Counted from the first letter of the stretch, positions 8,418 to 17,440 are shown. The stretch is DNA of 64,000 nucleotides from Flavobacterium sp. N2038 (GCF_025947185.1 NZ_CP110001.1:868001-932000); one strand, 5' to 3'. Notes: a model not told the origin generated them from the letters alone. Numbers and translations: made by a program.

Positions 8418-8897
8418 ATGAAAACATTAGAAGCACAAGTTATTACTTCAGAAGATTTATTGAAACACTGGCAAGGTCATAGAGCTTTAACGCGTCGTTT
8501 AATTGAAATTTTCCCGGAAAAGGATTTCTTCGAATTTTCAATTGGAGGCATGAGACCTTTCGCAAAATTAGTAGACGAGCTTTTGGCTATTGCGGTTCCG
8601 GGTTTAAAAGGAATCGTAACAAAAGAAACTGCACCATTTTCAGAAGGAACTGAAAAACTAATTTTCAAAGCACAATATCTTGAAAAATGGGATGAGGCTA
8701 CACAAGAAATTAATAAATATTGGGAACAATTATCGGTTGAGGATTTTAGTGAAACCTTTAATCTTTTTGGTCAGTATGAATTCCCAATTATTCAGAATAT
8801 CTTATATTTTATTGATAACGAAGTTCATCACAGAGGTCAGGCTTATGTATATTTAAGAGCATTAAATATCGAACCGCCATTTTTCTGGGAGAGATAA
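8418..8897 (+). CDS. DinB-family protein (putative metal-dependent four-helix enzyme)
   Basis: A 159-residue all-helical protein. The last helix contains EVHHRGQAYVYLRALN, the HxxxH-type metal ligand pattern of the DinB/YfiT superfamily, and the N-terminal HWQGHRALTRRLIE could give the first histidine. Superfamily members include bacillithiol and mycothiol transferases and many stress-induced proteins of unknown substrate; in Bacteroidota the substrate is unknown. A second DinB-fold gene follows 65 bases downstream in the same direction, and a YafY/WYL regulator converges on both. Confidence 0.8.
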   Translation: MKTLEAQVITSEDLLKHWQGHRALTRRLIEIFPEKDFFEFSIGGMRPFAKLVDELLAIAVPGLKGIVTKETAPFSEGTEKLIFKAQYLEKWDEATQEINKYWEQLSVEDFSETFNLFGQYEFPIIQNILYFIDNEVHHRGQAYVYLRALNIEPPFFWER

Positions 8898-8962
8898 TTA
8901 AAAAGTAATTAACTTTAAAAGCCAAAAAAACTTCATTCAATAAAAAATTAAATTTAAAGATT

Positions 8963-9463
8963 ATGAGTTTAAAAAGTATGATGTCCAATTACGCTAACTA
9001 CAATTTATGGGTAAATCAGCAATTTGTAAATTGGCTTTCGCCGAAATCTGACGAATTGCTTTATGCAGAAGTTTCTTCGAGTTTTTCAAATATCATGAAG
9101 ACATTGGATCATATTTGGTCTACAGAAGAATATTGGTTTTCTGTTATTTCAGAGACCTCACCGGAAGAAAAGAAAGAACTTAGCGAATTATCCAGTGCCG
9201 ATGTATTTGCCGGATTATTAAATTCATCTCAAAAACTTACAGATTTTATTCATTCATTGTCAGAAGAAGCTTTGGTAAAAAAGGTTAAAATTAGTAATCC
9301 ATGGTTTGAATGTGAATTGCCGCTTTCTGAGTATTTATTACAAGTTGTTAATCATGGTACTTATCATAGAGGTCAGATTGTAACGATAGGAAGAAATATT
9401 GGTATAACTGATGCATCAAATACAGATTATAATTTTTATAATGTTGTAAAAGGACAGAAATAA
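8963..9463 (+). CDS. DinB-family protein, second copy
   Basis: A 166-residue DinB-fold protein. Likely metal ligands are His in TLDHIWSTEEYW (about 46) and the pair in NHGTYHRGQIVTIGR (about 131 and 135). Sequence similarity to the upstream DinB protein is low apart from the motif HRGQ, so this is not a recent tandem duplication. The spacing and shared direction suggest one transcript. A shared role in thiol transfer or stress response is an inference from the superfamily. Confidence 0.85.
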   Translation: MSLKSMMSNYANYNLWVNQQFVNWLSPKSDELLYAEVSSSFSNIMKTLDHIWSTEEYWFSVISETSPEEKKELSELSSADVFAGLLNSSQKLTDFIHSLSEEALVKKVKISNPWFECELPLSEYLLQVVNHGTYHRGQIVTIGRNIGITDASNTDYNFYNVVKGQK

Positions 9464-9473
9464 GGTTTGAAAA

Positions 9474-9520
9474 AAAACTCCTAAAGGCAAAATAACAGAT
9501 TGCTCTTTAGGAGTTTTTTT
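9474..9520. terminator. Bidirectional terminator between dinB-like gene and yafY-like gene
   Basis: AAAAACTCCTAAAG and CTTTAGGAGTTTTT form the stem, with A residues before and T residues after, as expected between convergent genes. Confidence 0.85.
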
Positions 9521-10478
9521 ATAAAAGTCTTTGTCTGTTGATTTCTAATAATTCTAAAGTTCTTGTTTTAAGACTTTCTGGTTCCAAAATTGTGGCATAA
9601 TCACCAAACATTAAAAACCAACGAGGAAATCCGCTGTCGATATCCTTGCACATAAAGGTCATTTCGATCTTTCCGTCAACTTCTTTTTCAGAAACATAAC
9701 CATGATATTTTCTTTCAGTTGCCAGATATCGGGCAATTTTTTTCTCAATCAGAATTCGAACTTTTACGGTTGGACGAGTTTCGGTTTTTGTCAAATAAGT
9801 TTCTAAAGAATTATGTTCGATAGTAAAACCTGATTCCGTTTTCCTGATTCCGAGAATTCTGTCGGTTCTAAATTGGCGATAGTCTTTTCTCAAATGACAA
9901 TAACCTAAAAAGTACCAATTGTTGTGGTCGTGAAAAACGCCCACAGGTTCGATGTTTCTTTCGTTCGTTTCATCACTTTCAAAAGTTTTATACGAAAGTA
10001 AAATCTGTTTTTTTTCTGCAATACCTTCAAACAGTATAGCCAGAGTATTGGGTGAGTTATCATTAAACATGGGTTCTGCAGTTTGCATAACAATTCTGGA
10101 TTCAATGTTTGAAAGATAATCTTTATCTGCACTTCGTAGAACGGACTTTAATTTGTACATCGCCGATGAATAATGTGTTCCCAAAGTAGGATCGGTAAAT
10201 TTCTGCATCAGTTTTTCGGCCGCTATAAAACTGCTTACTTCTTCACGGGTAAACATTACCGGCGGAAGCCGATAACCATCCATTAATGCATAACCAACTC
10301 CGGCTTCGCTATAAATAGGAACTCCGGAAGCTTCCAAAGTTCTGATGTCTCTGTAAATAGTTCTCAGACTGCACTCAAAACGATCGGCCAATTCCTGAGC
10401 TTTTACAATTTTTTTGGATTGTAATTGAATAAGAATGGCAACAATTCGGTCAAATCGTTTTGGAGTTTCGTCAAGCAT
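9519..10478 (-). CDS. YafY-family transcriptional regulator (HTH and WYL domains)
   Basis: A 319-residue regulator. The N-terminal HTH_11/DeoR-like domain (RFDRIVAILIQLQSKKIVKAQELADRF read as two segments, then SLRTIYRDIRTLEASGVPIY) binds DNA. The WYL domain (about 140-230) contains NIEPVGVFHDHNNWYFLGYCHLR and RTDRI, which in other members bind a small ligand or nucleic acid. In many bacteria such proteins repress or activate nearby DinB/YfiT-type or stress genes, and here it converges on two DinB genes. The ATG at 10476-10478 is preceded only by repeat-like filler. Confidence 0.9.
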   Translation of the reverse strand: MLDETPKRFDRIVAILIQLQSKKIVKAQELADRFECSLRTIYRDIRTLEASGVPIYSEAGVGYALMDGYRLPPVMFTREEVSSFIAAEKLMQKFTDPTLGTHYSSAMYKLKSVLRSADKDYLSNIESRIVMQTAEPMFNDNSPNTLAILFEGIAEKKQILLSYKTFESDETNERNIEPVGVFHDHNNWYFLGYCHLRKDYRQFRTDRILGIRKTESGFTIEHNSLETYLTKTETRPTVKVRILIEKKIARYLATERKYHGYVSEKEVDGKIEMTFMCKDIDSGFPRWFLMFGDYATILEPESLKTRTLELLEINRQRLL

Positions 10479-10543
10479 CTTTTCTTTTTTAGTTTCAAAG
10501 GTTAGAAGTTCAAAGTTACAAAGGTTTAATCTTTATAGAAATA

Positions 10544-10574
10544 AAAAAGCTGTTCCAAATTGAAACAGCTTTTA
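10544..10574. terminator. Hairpin with T-run between divergent genes
   Basis: AAAAGCTGTT pairs with AACAGCTTTT around a 9-nt loop. It lies between two divergently transcribed genes, where no message should end. It may be a relic, an insulator, or the end of a short antisense RNA. Confidence 0.5.
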
Positions 10575-10648
10575 CTCTATAAGTCGAATGAATTTAAACA
10601 TTTTTTTGCATCTTTACAGAATTATAGTATTAAATTTCAGGGTATAGA

Positions 10649-11392
10649 ATGAGACTTCCTTTTGAGCCGGTTATTTTGGGGTATGAAATTAATATCCATT
10701 TAGTTTTAGAATATCTCGCATTTTTTTTAGGATATCGATATTATGTTTTTTTGAGAAAAAAATCCAATGATACTATTGTTTCAGGCAATAGGTTATCAAT
10801 CATATTAGGAGCGGCAATTGGAGCTTTTATGGGCTCCAGAATTATGGGCTTTCTGGAAAATCCTGTTTTTCATTTTGATGCAAAATCAATTTTTGAACTC
10901 TTCAATGCAAAAACAATTATGGGAGGGTTGTTTGGCGGACTGTTAGGGGTTGAAATCGCAAAGAAGATTATCGGCGAAAAAGAATCATCAGGCGACTTAT
11001 TTACTTTTCCGATTATTTTTGGAATTTTTATAGGGAGAATAGGCTGTTTTTTATCTGGTACAAATGAGTTTACGTATGGAAAAAAAACGACCTTTTTTAC
11101 GGGTATGAATCTTGGTGATAATATTATAAGACACCCAATTGCCTTATATGAATTAGTTTTTCTGATTATTTTGTTTCTTGTTTTGAAGAAATTAAAAACC
11201 AGAACGGTTAAAAGCGGACTGTTATTTCAGTATTTTATGATTGCTTATTTTACGTTTCGCTTTTTTGTGGAATTTTTAAAACCAAATCATTTCCTGATTT
11301 TTGGAATTAGTTCGATTCAGATTTTATGTTTGATATGTCTGCTCTATTATAACAAAACAATTTTAAATTTATTTGTAAAAAATGCCAGTTAG
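10649..11392 (+). CDS. Prolipoprotein diacylglyceryl transferase (Lgt)-like membrane enzyme
   Basis: A 247-residue, about seven-helix membrane protein with the Lgt layout. Visible are GRIGCFLSG (129-137, matching the GRIGNFINGE signature), RHPIALYE (161-168, matching the HPxQLYE box) and FRFFVEFLKP (203-212, carrying the conserved essential Arg). The HGGLxG motif reads M91-GGLFGG, so the conserved His is Met, and the Asn of GRIGN is Cys. Lgt normally moves diacylglycerol from phosphatidylglycerol to a lipobox cysteine. These changes suggest a different lipid chemistry or acceptor. It overlaps the radical SAM gene by 11 bases, and a housekeeping Lgt is expected elsewhere in the genome. Confidence 0.82.
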   Translation: MRLPFEPVILGYEINIHLVLEYLAFFLGYRYYVFLRKKSNDTIVSGNRLSIILGAAIGAFMGSRIMGFLENPVFHFDAKSIFELFNAKTIMGGLFGGLLGVEIAKKIIGEKESSGDLFTFPIIFGIFIGRIGCFLSGTNEFTYGKKTTFFTGMNLGDNIIRHPIALYELVFLIILFLVLKKLKTRTVKSGLLFQYFMIAYFTFRFFVEFLKPNHFLIFGISSIQILCLICLLYYNKTILNLFVKNAS

Positions 11393-12773
11393 AAAATATA
11401 CTTATTATGACTTTACCTTAAGCCTTTGTCCAGAATGCTTAAAAAGAATTGATGCAAAAATTGTTTTTGAAGACGAGAATGTCTACATGCTTAAAAGATG
11501 TCCAGAGCATGGAAGTTCTAAGGTTTTAATTGCTGACGATATTCAGTATTACAAGAATATTCGAAACTACAATAAGCCATCAGAGATGCCGTATACTTTT
11601 AATACAAAAACGCATTATGGCTGCCCTTACGACTGCGGTTTATGTCCGGATCACGAACAGCATTCCTGCTTGACAGTTGTAGAGGTTACCGATCGATGTA
11701 ATCTGACATGTCCAACTTGTTATGCCGGTTCATCGCCTAGTTATGGCAGACACCGGACTCTTGAAGAAATAAAAGCGATGCTTGATACGGTTGTTAAAAA
11801 TGAAAAAGAACCAGACGTAGTACAAATTAGTGGCGGTGAACCAACTATACATCCTCAATTTTTTGAAATTTTGGATTATGCAAAATCAATTCCGATAAAA
11901 CATTTAATGCTAAATACAAATGGAATTAAAATTGCAAAAGATAAAGAGTTTGTTCAGAGATTAAAAAGCTATTCTCCGGATTTTGAAATCTATCTTCAGT
12001 TTGATTCTTTTGAGGACAGTGTTTTGCAGGAACTGCGCGGAGCTGATTTAAGTGAAATACGAAAACAAGCTTTAGAAAATCTAAACGAAGTTAATTTGTC
12101 TACTACTTTGGTTGTTACACTTCAAAAAGGATTAAACGATCATGAAATAGGTAAAATTATTGAGTTTGCACTAAAGCAAAAATGCGTTCGTGGGGTTACA
12201 TTTCAGCCGACTCAAATTGCAGGTCGACTGGAGAATTTTAATTTAGAAACTGACCGGATGACATTAACAGAAGTAAGAAGAAAAATTCTGGAGCAGTCGA
12301 CAGTTTTTAATTCAGATGATTTGCTTCCTGTTCCTTGTAATCCTGACGCTTTGGTAATGGGGTATGCGTTGAAGTTAGGAGACGAAGTTTTTCCTCTTAC
12401 GCGATATATTAATCCAAATGATTTATTGGACAATAGTAAAAACACCATTATTTATGAGCAGGATGAAGTACTTCGAGGTAAAATGATAGACCTGTTTAGT
12501 ACTGGAAATTCTGTAGAAGTGGCACAGGAAAATTTGAAATCGATATTATGTTGTTTACCTAATATTGATGCTCCGGAATTAGGCTATGACAATCTGTTTA
12601 GAATTATTATAATGCAGTTTATTGATGCCTATAATTTTGATGTGAGAGCAATAAAAAAATCATGTGTACATATTGTCAATAAGGATAATAAAATAATCCC
12701 ATTCGAAACAATGAATTTGTTTTACAGAGACGATAAAATAGAAAGACTTGAAGAATTAAGAACTAAAGTATAG
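11382..12773 (+). CDS. Radical SAM protein of the tetraether-synthase-like (MJ0619) family
   Basis: A 463-residue enzyme. The radical SAM cluster motif is RCNLTCPTC (C106, C110, C113), followed by ISGGEPTIHP for SAM binding. Ahead of it are a zinc-ribbon-like CPEC...CPEH (C16, C19, C40, H43) and a second cysteine set, YGCPYDCGLCPDH (C81, C85, C88, plus C96). A further cysteine lies in PVPCNPDAL, and there is a C-terminal CC pair. This layout matches the archaeal MJ0619 family, which includes the tetraether lipid synthase Tes that joins lipid chains through unactivated carbons. In this family extra clusters help activate the substrate. Next to an Lgt-like enzyme, a lipid substrate is likely, but the exact reaction is inferred. 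Start and stop are clear; no truncation. Confidence 0.85.
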   Translation: MPVRKYTYYDFTLSLCPECLKRIDAKIVFEDENVYMLKRCPEHGSSKVLIADDIQYYKNIRNYNKPSEMPYTFNTKTHYGCPYDCGLCPDHEQHSCLTVVEVTDRCNLTCPTCYAGSSPSYGRHRTLEEIKAMLDTVVKNEKEPDVVQISGGEPTIHPQFFEILDYAKSIPIKHLMLNTNGIKIAKDKEFVQRLKSYSPDFEIYLQFDSFEDSVLQELRGADLSEIRKQALENLNEVNLSTTLVVTLQKGLNDHEIGKIIEFALKQKCVRGVTFQPTQIAGRLENFNLETDRMTLTEVRRKILEQSTVFNSDDLLPVPCNPDALVMGYALKLGDEVFPLTRYINPNDLLDNSKNTIIYEQDEVLRGKMIDLFSTGNSVEVAQENLKSILCCLPNIDAPELGYDNLFRIIIMQFIDAYNFDVRAIKKSCVHIVNKDNKIIPFETMNLFYRDDKIERLEELRTKV

Positions 12774-12778
12774 AGAAT

Positions 12779-12976
12779 ATGACAGCATTGGAAGTAGGTA
12801 ATTTAGGTGGTTTGGTCGCATTTTTTATAGCAATTATGGTGGGGCCGCCAATTTTAATGACAATCATTGGTTTTGCAGTAAAGAAAAACCACCCCAATGG
12901 AGCAAAAGTTTGTTTTATCATTGGAGCATTATATTTGATTATTGGATTAGGAATATGCGGAACACTTATATCTTAA
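12779..12976 (+). CDS. Small two-helix membrane protein
   Basis: A 65-residue protein starting 5 bases after the radical SAM gene, so co-translated. It has two hydrophobic helices (about 8-33 and 45-64) around a short basic loop, VKKNHPNGAK. There is no cysteine cluster or recognisable family. It may help hold the radical SAM enzyme or the Lgt-like enzyme at the membrane; that is only a guess from position. Confidence 0.75.
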   Translation: MTALEVGNLGGLVAFFIAIMVGPPILMTIIGFAVKKNHPNGAKVCFIIGALYLIIGLGICGTLIS

Positions 12977-12978
12977 GA

Positions 12979-13011
12979 AAAACCCCCAATAAACTGAACT
13001 ATTGGGGGTTT
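12979..13011. terminator. Terminator after the Lgt-like/radical SAM operon
   Basis: AAACCCCCAATA pairs with TATTGGGGGTTT around an 8-nt loop. It probably also serves the convergent barrel-protein gene at 13032. Confidence 0.8.
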
Positions 13012-13031
13012 CAAGTTGTATAATAAGTAGT

Positions 13032-13649
13032 TTAAAATTTATATAAAAGTCCAAACTTAGGTTGGTCAAAGATATTTTCGAATAGGTTTACATTTAATTG
13101 GAATGTATTTGAAGAAGGACCGTTTTCCGGAGAAACACTGTTGTAAGACAATACATTGGCCAATACAAAAGTTACTGCAATATTTTTGGTTACAAAATAG
13201 TTTAAACCAACAGTGATATTGGCAGTTAGACTATTAGTGTCATCAGATCCTGTAGGGTCTTCCACTTTGTTTCGGCCATAGCCTAAACCAGCTTCGCCAT
13301 ATGCTTTAAAACGTTTTTTATCTAATTCTAGCACATAATATCGTGCAAACCCGCCAATACCGAATATATTAGTTTTGGTTTTTGTCGATTCGTATTTGTT
13401 GCTGGAAAAACTTAATTGACCTCCAACAGCAAATTTGTCATTGAGGAAATACCCAAATTTAGGATTAAAAGCATAATAATCCTGATCACCGCCTGTGGCA
13501 ATTTGCAAAGCACCTTCGATAAACATATCGCCATGAGCAAAGGTAATGCCCTTTGCAGAATTCATTTCAGAATTAACCTGATCTTCTTGTTGAGCATTGG
13601 CAAAGTAAAAACTAAATACGGCTAAAATAATTGAAAATTTGGTTTTCAT
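13032..13649 (-). CDS. Outer membrane beta-barrel protein (OmpA-like 8-stranded barrel)
   Basis: A 205-residue protein with a Sec signal (MKTKFSIILAVFSFYFANAQ). Alternating hydrophobic and polar strands with aromatic ends follow: YAFNPKFGYFL, AVGGQLSFSS, GIGGFARYY, AYGEAGLGYG, ANITVGLNYF. The chain ends with KFGLLYKF, a terminal aromatic typical of Bam-inserted barrels. It resembles the outer membrane beta-barrel family common in Bacteroidota. No periplasmic or enzyme domain is present, so it is probably a small structural or pore-like barrel. A single gene between terminators. Confidence 0.85.
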   Translation of the reverse strand: MKTKFSIILAVFSFYFANAQQEDQVNSEMNSAKGITFAHGDMFIEGALQIATGGDQDYYAFNPKFGYFLNDKFAVGGQLSFSSNKYESTKTKTNIFGIGGFARYYVLELDKKRFKAYGEAGLGYGRNKVEDPTGSDDTNSLTANITVGLNYFVTKNIAVTFVLANVLSYNSVSPENGPSSNTFQLNVNLFENIFDQPKFGLLYKF

Positions 13650-13833
13650 AATCTTACGGTTTTAAAGTTGTAAGATTAAAAATACATTTTTTATTGTAAA
13701 TTTAACTTTAAGTTCGACGAACTGCGTTAAAAATCAGGTATTTATATATTTTTTGTTTACCAAATAAGATAAATCTTACTTAAAATAACTATATTTTTAA
13801 CTAATTGATACTCAGATGAACATGAAAAATAAA

Positions 13834-13864
13834 CAAAAAACCCGATAACATAAGTCATCGGGTT
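13834..13864 (-). terminator. Terminator of lepA
   Basis: On the minus strand AACCCGAT pairs with ATCGGGTT, then T residues follow. It sits 45 bases past the lepA stop. Confidence 0.8.
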
Positions 13865-13908
13865 AAGTCTATATTCTTGGATCTTTCTTCTATTCTCTAA
13901 AAGAAAGC

Positions 13909-15705
13909 TTAGTCGTTCAATTTCAAAACAGCCATAAACGCTTCTTGCGGAATCTCAACGTTTCCTACCTGACGCATACGTTTTTTACCTTTTTTCTGTT
14001 TTTCAAGAAGTTTACGCTTACGCGAAATATCTCCACCGTAACATTTTGCGGTAACGTCTTTACGAAGTGCTTTAATAGTTTCACGAGCGATAATCTTAGC
14101 TCCAATTGCAGCCTGAATCGGAATATCAAATTGTTGTCTTGGGATTAACTCACGTAATTTCTCAGTCATTTTTTTACCGATGTTGTACGCGTTGTCTTCG
14201 TGAATCAATGCAGAAAGCGCATCAACCGTTTGAGCATTCAAAAGAACATCCAGTTTAACTAATTTTGAAGTTCTCATTCCGATAGGAGAATAATCAAAAG
14301 AAGCATAACCTTTTGAAACTGTTTTTAGACGATCGTAAAAATCAAATACAATTTCGGCCAAAGGCATGTCAAAGTTTAATTCAACACGTTCTGTTGTCAA
14401 ATAGGTTTGGTTGGTAATTTGACCACGTTTTTCGATACATAAACTCATTACGTTTCCTACGAAATCAGCTTTTGTAATGATCGTTGCTTTTATAAAAGGT
14501 TCTTCAACTCGGTCTAAACGAGAAGGTTCAGGTAAGTCAGAAGGATTATTTACAACAAATGAAGTTTCAGGGTCTTTTTTGGTATATGCCAAATAGGAAA
14601 CGTTAGGAACTGTAGTAATTACAGTCATGTCGAATTCACGCTCTAAACGTTCCTGAATAATTTCCATGTGAAGCATTCCTAAGAATCCACAACGGAAACC
14701 AAATCCTAAAGCCGCAGAACTTTCAGGAGTAAAAACTAATGAAGCATCATTCAATTGCAGTTTTTCCATAGAAGAACGCAAATCTTCATAATCTTCAGTA
14801 TCAACAGGATAAATTCCGGCAAATACCATTGGTTTTACATCCTCAAAACCAGTAATCATATTGGTTGTTGGCGTTTTGGCATCAGTTAGTGTATCTCCAA
14901 CTTTTACTTCTTTGGCTTCTTTAATTCCGGAAATCAAATAACCAACATCGCCTGAAGAAATTACATTTTTTGGAACCTGATTTAATTTTAAAGTTCCAAT
15001 TTCATCAGCAAAATATTCATTGCCTGTAGCCATGAATTTAATTTTTTGCCCTTTTTTGATTTCTCCATTTACAACTCTGAAGATTACCTCAATTCCACGA
15101 AACGGATTGTAAACCGAGTCAAAAATCAAAGCTTGTAATGGCTCATCTGGATTTCCTTTTGGAGCAGGAATTTTTTCAATAATAGCTGCTAAAATATTTT
15201 CAACACCAAAACCTGTTTTTCCGGAAGCGTGAATAATATCTTCAAGTTTACATCCTAATAAATCAATAATATCGTCGCTTACTTCCTCTGGATTGGCACT
15301 TGGTAAATCGACTTTATTTAAAACCGGAATAATTTCCAGATCATTTTCTAAAGCCAGATATAAGTTTGAAATTGTTTGTGCCTGAATACTTTGTGCAGCA
15401 TCAACGATCAAAAGTGCTCCTTCGCAGGCAGCAATCGAACGAGATACTTCGTATGAAAAATCAACGTGACCAGGAGTGTCAATTAAATTTAAAATATATT
15501 CCTCTCCTTTATAAGTATATTCCATTTGTATGGCGTGACTTTTTATGGTAATTCCGCGCTCACGCTCCAGATCCATGTTGTCAAGCAATTGTGCTTTTTC
15601 TTCACGAGCTGTAACAGTTTGTGTAGCGCCCAATAAGCGGTCTGCCAATGTACTTTTACCGTGGTCAATGTGTGCAATAATGCAAAAGTTACGTATCTTC
15701 TTCAT
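13909..15705 (-). CDS. lepA: Elongation factor 4 (LepA)
   Basis: A 598-residue translational GTPase. The G domain has [10 protein letters not shown] (G1), RGITIKSHA (G2), DTPGHVDF (G3) and NKVDLP (G4). Domains II, III and V follow, and the LepA-specific C-terminal domain ends in [20 protein letters not shown] and [14 protein letters not shown]. It catalyses ribosome back-translocation and helps recovery under ionic stress. Length matches the family exactly. It is transcribed alone, with a promoter about 90 bases upstream and a terminator behind. Confidence 0.98.
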   Translation of the reverse strand: MKKIRNFCIIAHIDHGKSTLADRLLGATQTVTAREEKAQLLDNMDLERERGITIKSHAIQMEYTYKGEEYILNLIDTPGHVDFSYEVSRSIAACEGALLIVDAAQSIQAQTISNLYLALENDLEIIPVLNKVDLPSANPEEVSDDIIDLLGCKLEDIIHASGKTGFGVENILAAIIEKIPAPKGNPDEPLQALIFDSVYNPFRGIEVIFRVVNGEIKKGQKIKFMATGNEYFADEIGTLKLNQVPKNVISSGDVGYLISGIKEAKEVKVGDTLTDAKTPTTNMITGFEDVKPMVFAGIYPVDTEDYEDLRSSMEKLQLNDASLVFTPESSAALGFGFRCGFLGMLHMEIIQERLEREFDMTVITTVPNVSYLAYTKKDPETSFVVNNPSDLPEPSRLDRVEEPFIKATIITKADFVGNVMSLCIEKRGQITNQTYLTTERVELNFDMPLAEIVFDFYDRLKTVSKGYASFDYSPIGMRTSKLVKLDVLLNAQTVDALSALIHEDNAYNIGKKMTEKLRELIPRQQFDIPIQAAIGAKIIARETIKALRKDVTAKCYGGDISRKRKLLEKQKKGKKRMRQVGNVEIPQEAFMAVLKLND

Positions 15706-15794
15706 TTTAATATATCAATTCTCTTTGCGAGTTTAAGTATTTTCTGGATGTAAATTGCGCTATAACAATTGTTTTATAGCATCTTATTAAGGGG

Positions 15795-15802
15795 CAAAGA
15801 TA
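15795..15802 (-). promoter_or_regulatory. -7 promoter element for lepA
   Basis: The minus strand reads TATCTTTG, matching TAnnTTTG. The leader to the ATG would be about 80 bases. Confidence 0.5.
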
Positions 15803-15869
15803 GCGCAAAGTTTTGGATTCTGGAATGATGAACGGCCGATAGTTAAACCGTAGAATTCAATTTTTTATT

Positions 15870-16544
15870 TTAAAACTCAAAATTAAATCCTTTCTCGGTT
15901 AATTTCTTGTAGATCTCGGCATCAAATTTATATAGTTTTGCTGCCCGATGCGAAACATCTTGTTGTTTTTCGTCAAGTTCAAGCAATAATTTCATGTGGA
16001 GAATTTTTCTTCTAAAATTAGATTTGTCCAGTTCGATACCAAGAATTTCTTCATAAAGATGCATTAACTGCAATAAAGTAAATTTTTCAGGTAAGAGATT
16101 AAAACCAATAGGAGCCTGACGTACTCTATTTTGAAGCTGCATTAAACTAAAATTTAAAATCTCATTGTGATCAAAAATCAAATTCGGAATTTCGTTGATT
16201 TTGCACCATTTTGCTTCTCTTACAGCAAGACTCGCTTTTATATTATGATCTTCCTGATTGACCAAAGCATAATAGCCAATTGTTATAACCCGACGATCTA
16301 AGACCCGATTTGGATTAGTAAACGCTTTAAGCTGTTCCAGATAAATATTATCAAGACTGGTCAGTTCATACAAAACTCTGTGTGCAGCATCCTCGGCACT
16401 TTCTTCTTTTTTGATCCAGCCTCCTGGTAATCCCCAACTTCCTTCACTTTCTCCTATAGCATGTTGTACCAAAAGCACTTCGAGACCTTCTTTTTTAAAT
16501 CCGAATATTACGCAATCAACCGTTACACCTTCAATGGCAGGCAT
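15870..16544 (-). CDS. Nudix-domain winged-helix regulator (NrtR/AraR-like) with degenerate Nudix box
   Basis: A 224-residue protein from the ATG at 16542-16544; a TTG at 16592 would add 16 polar residues. The N-terminal Nudix fold (about 1-130) carries GLPGGWIKKEES, but the catalytic REUxEE part reads RVLYEL: both metal-binding glutamates of the core are gone. The C-terminal half (IGFNLLPEKFTLLQLMHLYEEILG, read in pieces, and SNFRRKIL) is the winged-helix of NrtR-type regulators. It is therefore a likely ligand-sensing repressor without hydrolase activity. Relatives control NAD salvage or arabinose use; no such genes adjoin it here. It is a paralog of the product at 25332. Confidence 0.85.
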   Translation of the reverse strand: MPAIEGVTVDCVIFGFKKEGLEVLLVQHAIGESEGSWGLPGGWIKKEESAEDAAHRVLYELTSLDNIYLEQLKAFTNPNRVLDRRVITIGYYALVNQEDHNIKASLAVREAKWCKINEIPNLIFDHNEILNFSLMQLQNRVRQAPIGFNLLPEKFTLLQLMHLYEEILGIELDKSNFRRKILHMKLLLELDEKQQDVSHRAAKLYKFDAEIYKKLTEKGFNFEF

Positions 16545-16661
16545 GTTAGTTTGCGATGCAGTTTTGTTATCAGGTATAGAATTATTTTTCAACGATGCTG
16601 TTTTTTACTTTTATAGTGTTTTAAAATTCAAAGTTAAAATCTTTTTCAGGACAACTCAATG

Positions 16662-17210
16662 TTATTTTTCAGATTCAGACGTTTCTTTTTCTTCCGGTTT
16701 GTCAGTATGTTCTTTTTTAAAAGTATCGTACCATTTTTCGATAGAAGGATAGACAAAAGCAGCCACTTTTTTTACGGGATTATAAAAAATGGATTTGTTT
16801 AAAGTTTCTTGCTTGGCAAAAGTATTATTGAAGTTTATTTTTTCGAATAAAGCAATAAAAATGCTCAGAATCAAAATGGTTTTTAAAACTCTGAAAAATC
16901 CGCCGCCCAATTTATTCATCCAGCCCAGCATGGCAAAATCGGCAATTCCGGTTAATATTTTAGCCAGGAAATAAACACCAATTACAACAAGTATAAAAGT
17001 CAGTATAAAAGCCGTAATCTGAATATTGACAGGATTCCATGAAACATGTTTTGAAATCATGCCAGTCATTAAAGAAGAAAATTTAATCGCCAGATAAATT
17101 CCAAGTAATAAAGAAATAAAAGAGGCAACTTCTACAAAAAGGCCATTTTTAACTCCTTTGTATAAACTATAAACGAAAAGTGCGGCAACGATAATGTCAA
17201 AAAAACTCAT
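16662..17210 (-). CDS. CvpA-family membrane protein
   Basis: A 182-residue protein with four hydrophobic helices in the first 130 residues (FFDIIVAALFVYSLYKG, ASFISLLLGIYLAIKF, ITAFILTFILVVIGVYFLAK, VLKTILILSIFIALFEK) and a charged tail ending KPEEKETSESEK. The start pattern, DIIVAALFVYSLYKGVKNGL, is typical of CvpA. CvpA is linked to colicin V production in E. coli and to envelope stability and stress in other bacteria; its molecular role is unsettled. It is in the same direction as the Nudix regulator, with a gap of about 120 bases. Confidence 0.85.
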   Translation of the reverse strand: MSFFDIIVAALFVYSLYKGVKNGLFVEVASFISLLLGIYLAIKFSSLMTGMISKHVSWNPVNIQITAFILTFILVVIGVYFLAKILTGIADFAMLGWMNKLGGGFFRVLKTILILSIFIALFEKINFNNTFAKQETLNKSIFYNPVKKVAAFVYPSIEKWYDTFKKEHTDKPEEKETSESEK

Positions 17211-17236
17211 GGTTTGGTTTTATGTTTAATGAGGCG

Positions 17237-17244
17237 CAAATATA
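17237..17244 (-). promoter_or_regulatory. -7 promoter element for the CvpA-like gene
   Basis: The minus strand reads TATATTTG, matching TAnnTTTG, about 27 bases before the ATG at 17210. Confidence 0.5.
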
Positions 17245-17361
17245 TATCTTTTTTTAGGTTCGGAGGTTCAGAGTTGCAAAGGCTCAAAGTTTCTTTTCGG
17301 GAGATTATAAATCTATCTTTAATGTGTTTAATTTTTTTAAGCACAATGAATCTGAACTATG

Positions 17362-17369
17362 TATCTTTG
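17362..17369 (+). promoter_or_regulatory. -7 promoter element for the gene at 17468
   Basis: TATCTTTG matches TAnnTTTG. Transcription would start near 17376, giving a structured leader of about 90 bases. Confidence 0.45.
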
Positions 17370-17386
17370 CAAATCAAATTTTAGAA

Positions 17387-17440
17387 TTAAGATTGTGATT
17401 CTGCCCCCCTCAGAATTGATTTTTAAATCAACAATCTTAA
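17387..17440 (+). promoter_or_regulatory. Three-way-junction-like leader structure
   Basis: An outer stem TTAAGATTGT/ACAATCTTAA (17387-17396 with 17431-17440) encloses two hairpins. One is GATTCTG, a C-rich loop and CAGAATT (397-417); the other is TTGATT/AATCAA (416-431, sharing two bases with the first). It lies between a promoter element and a start codon. It may be a regulatory leader or only a repeat relic. Confidence 0.35.
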
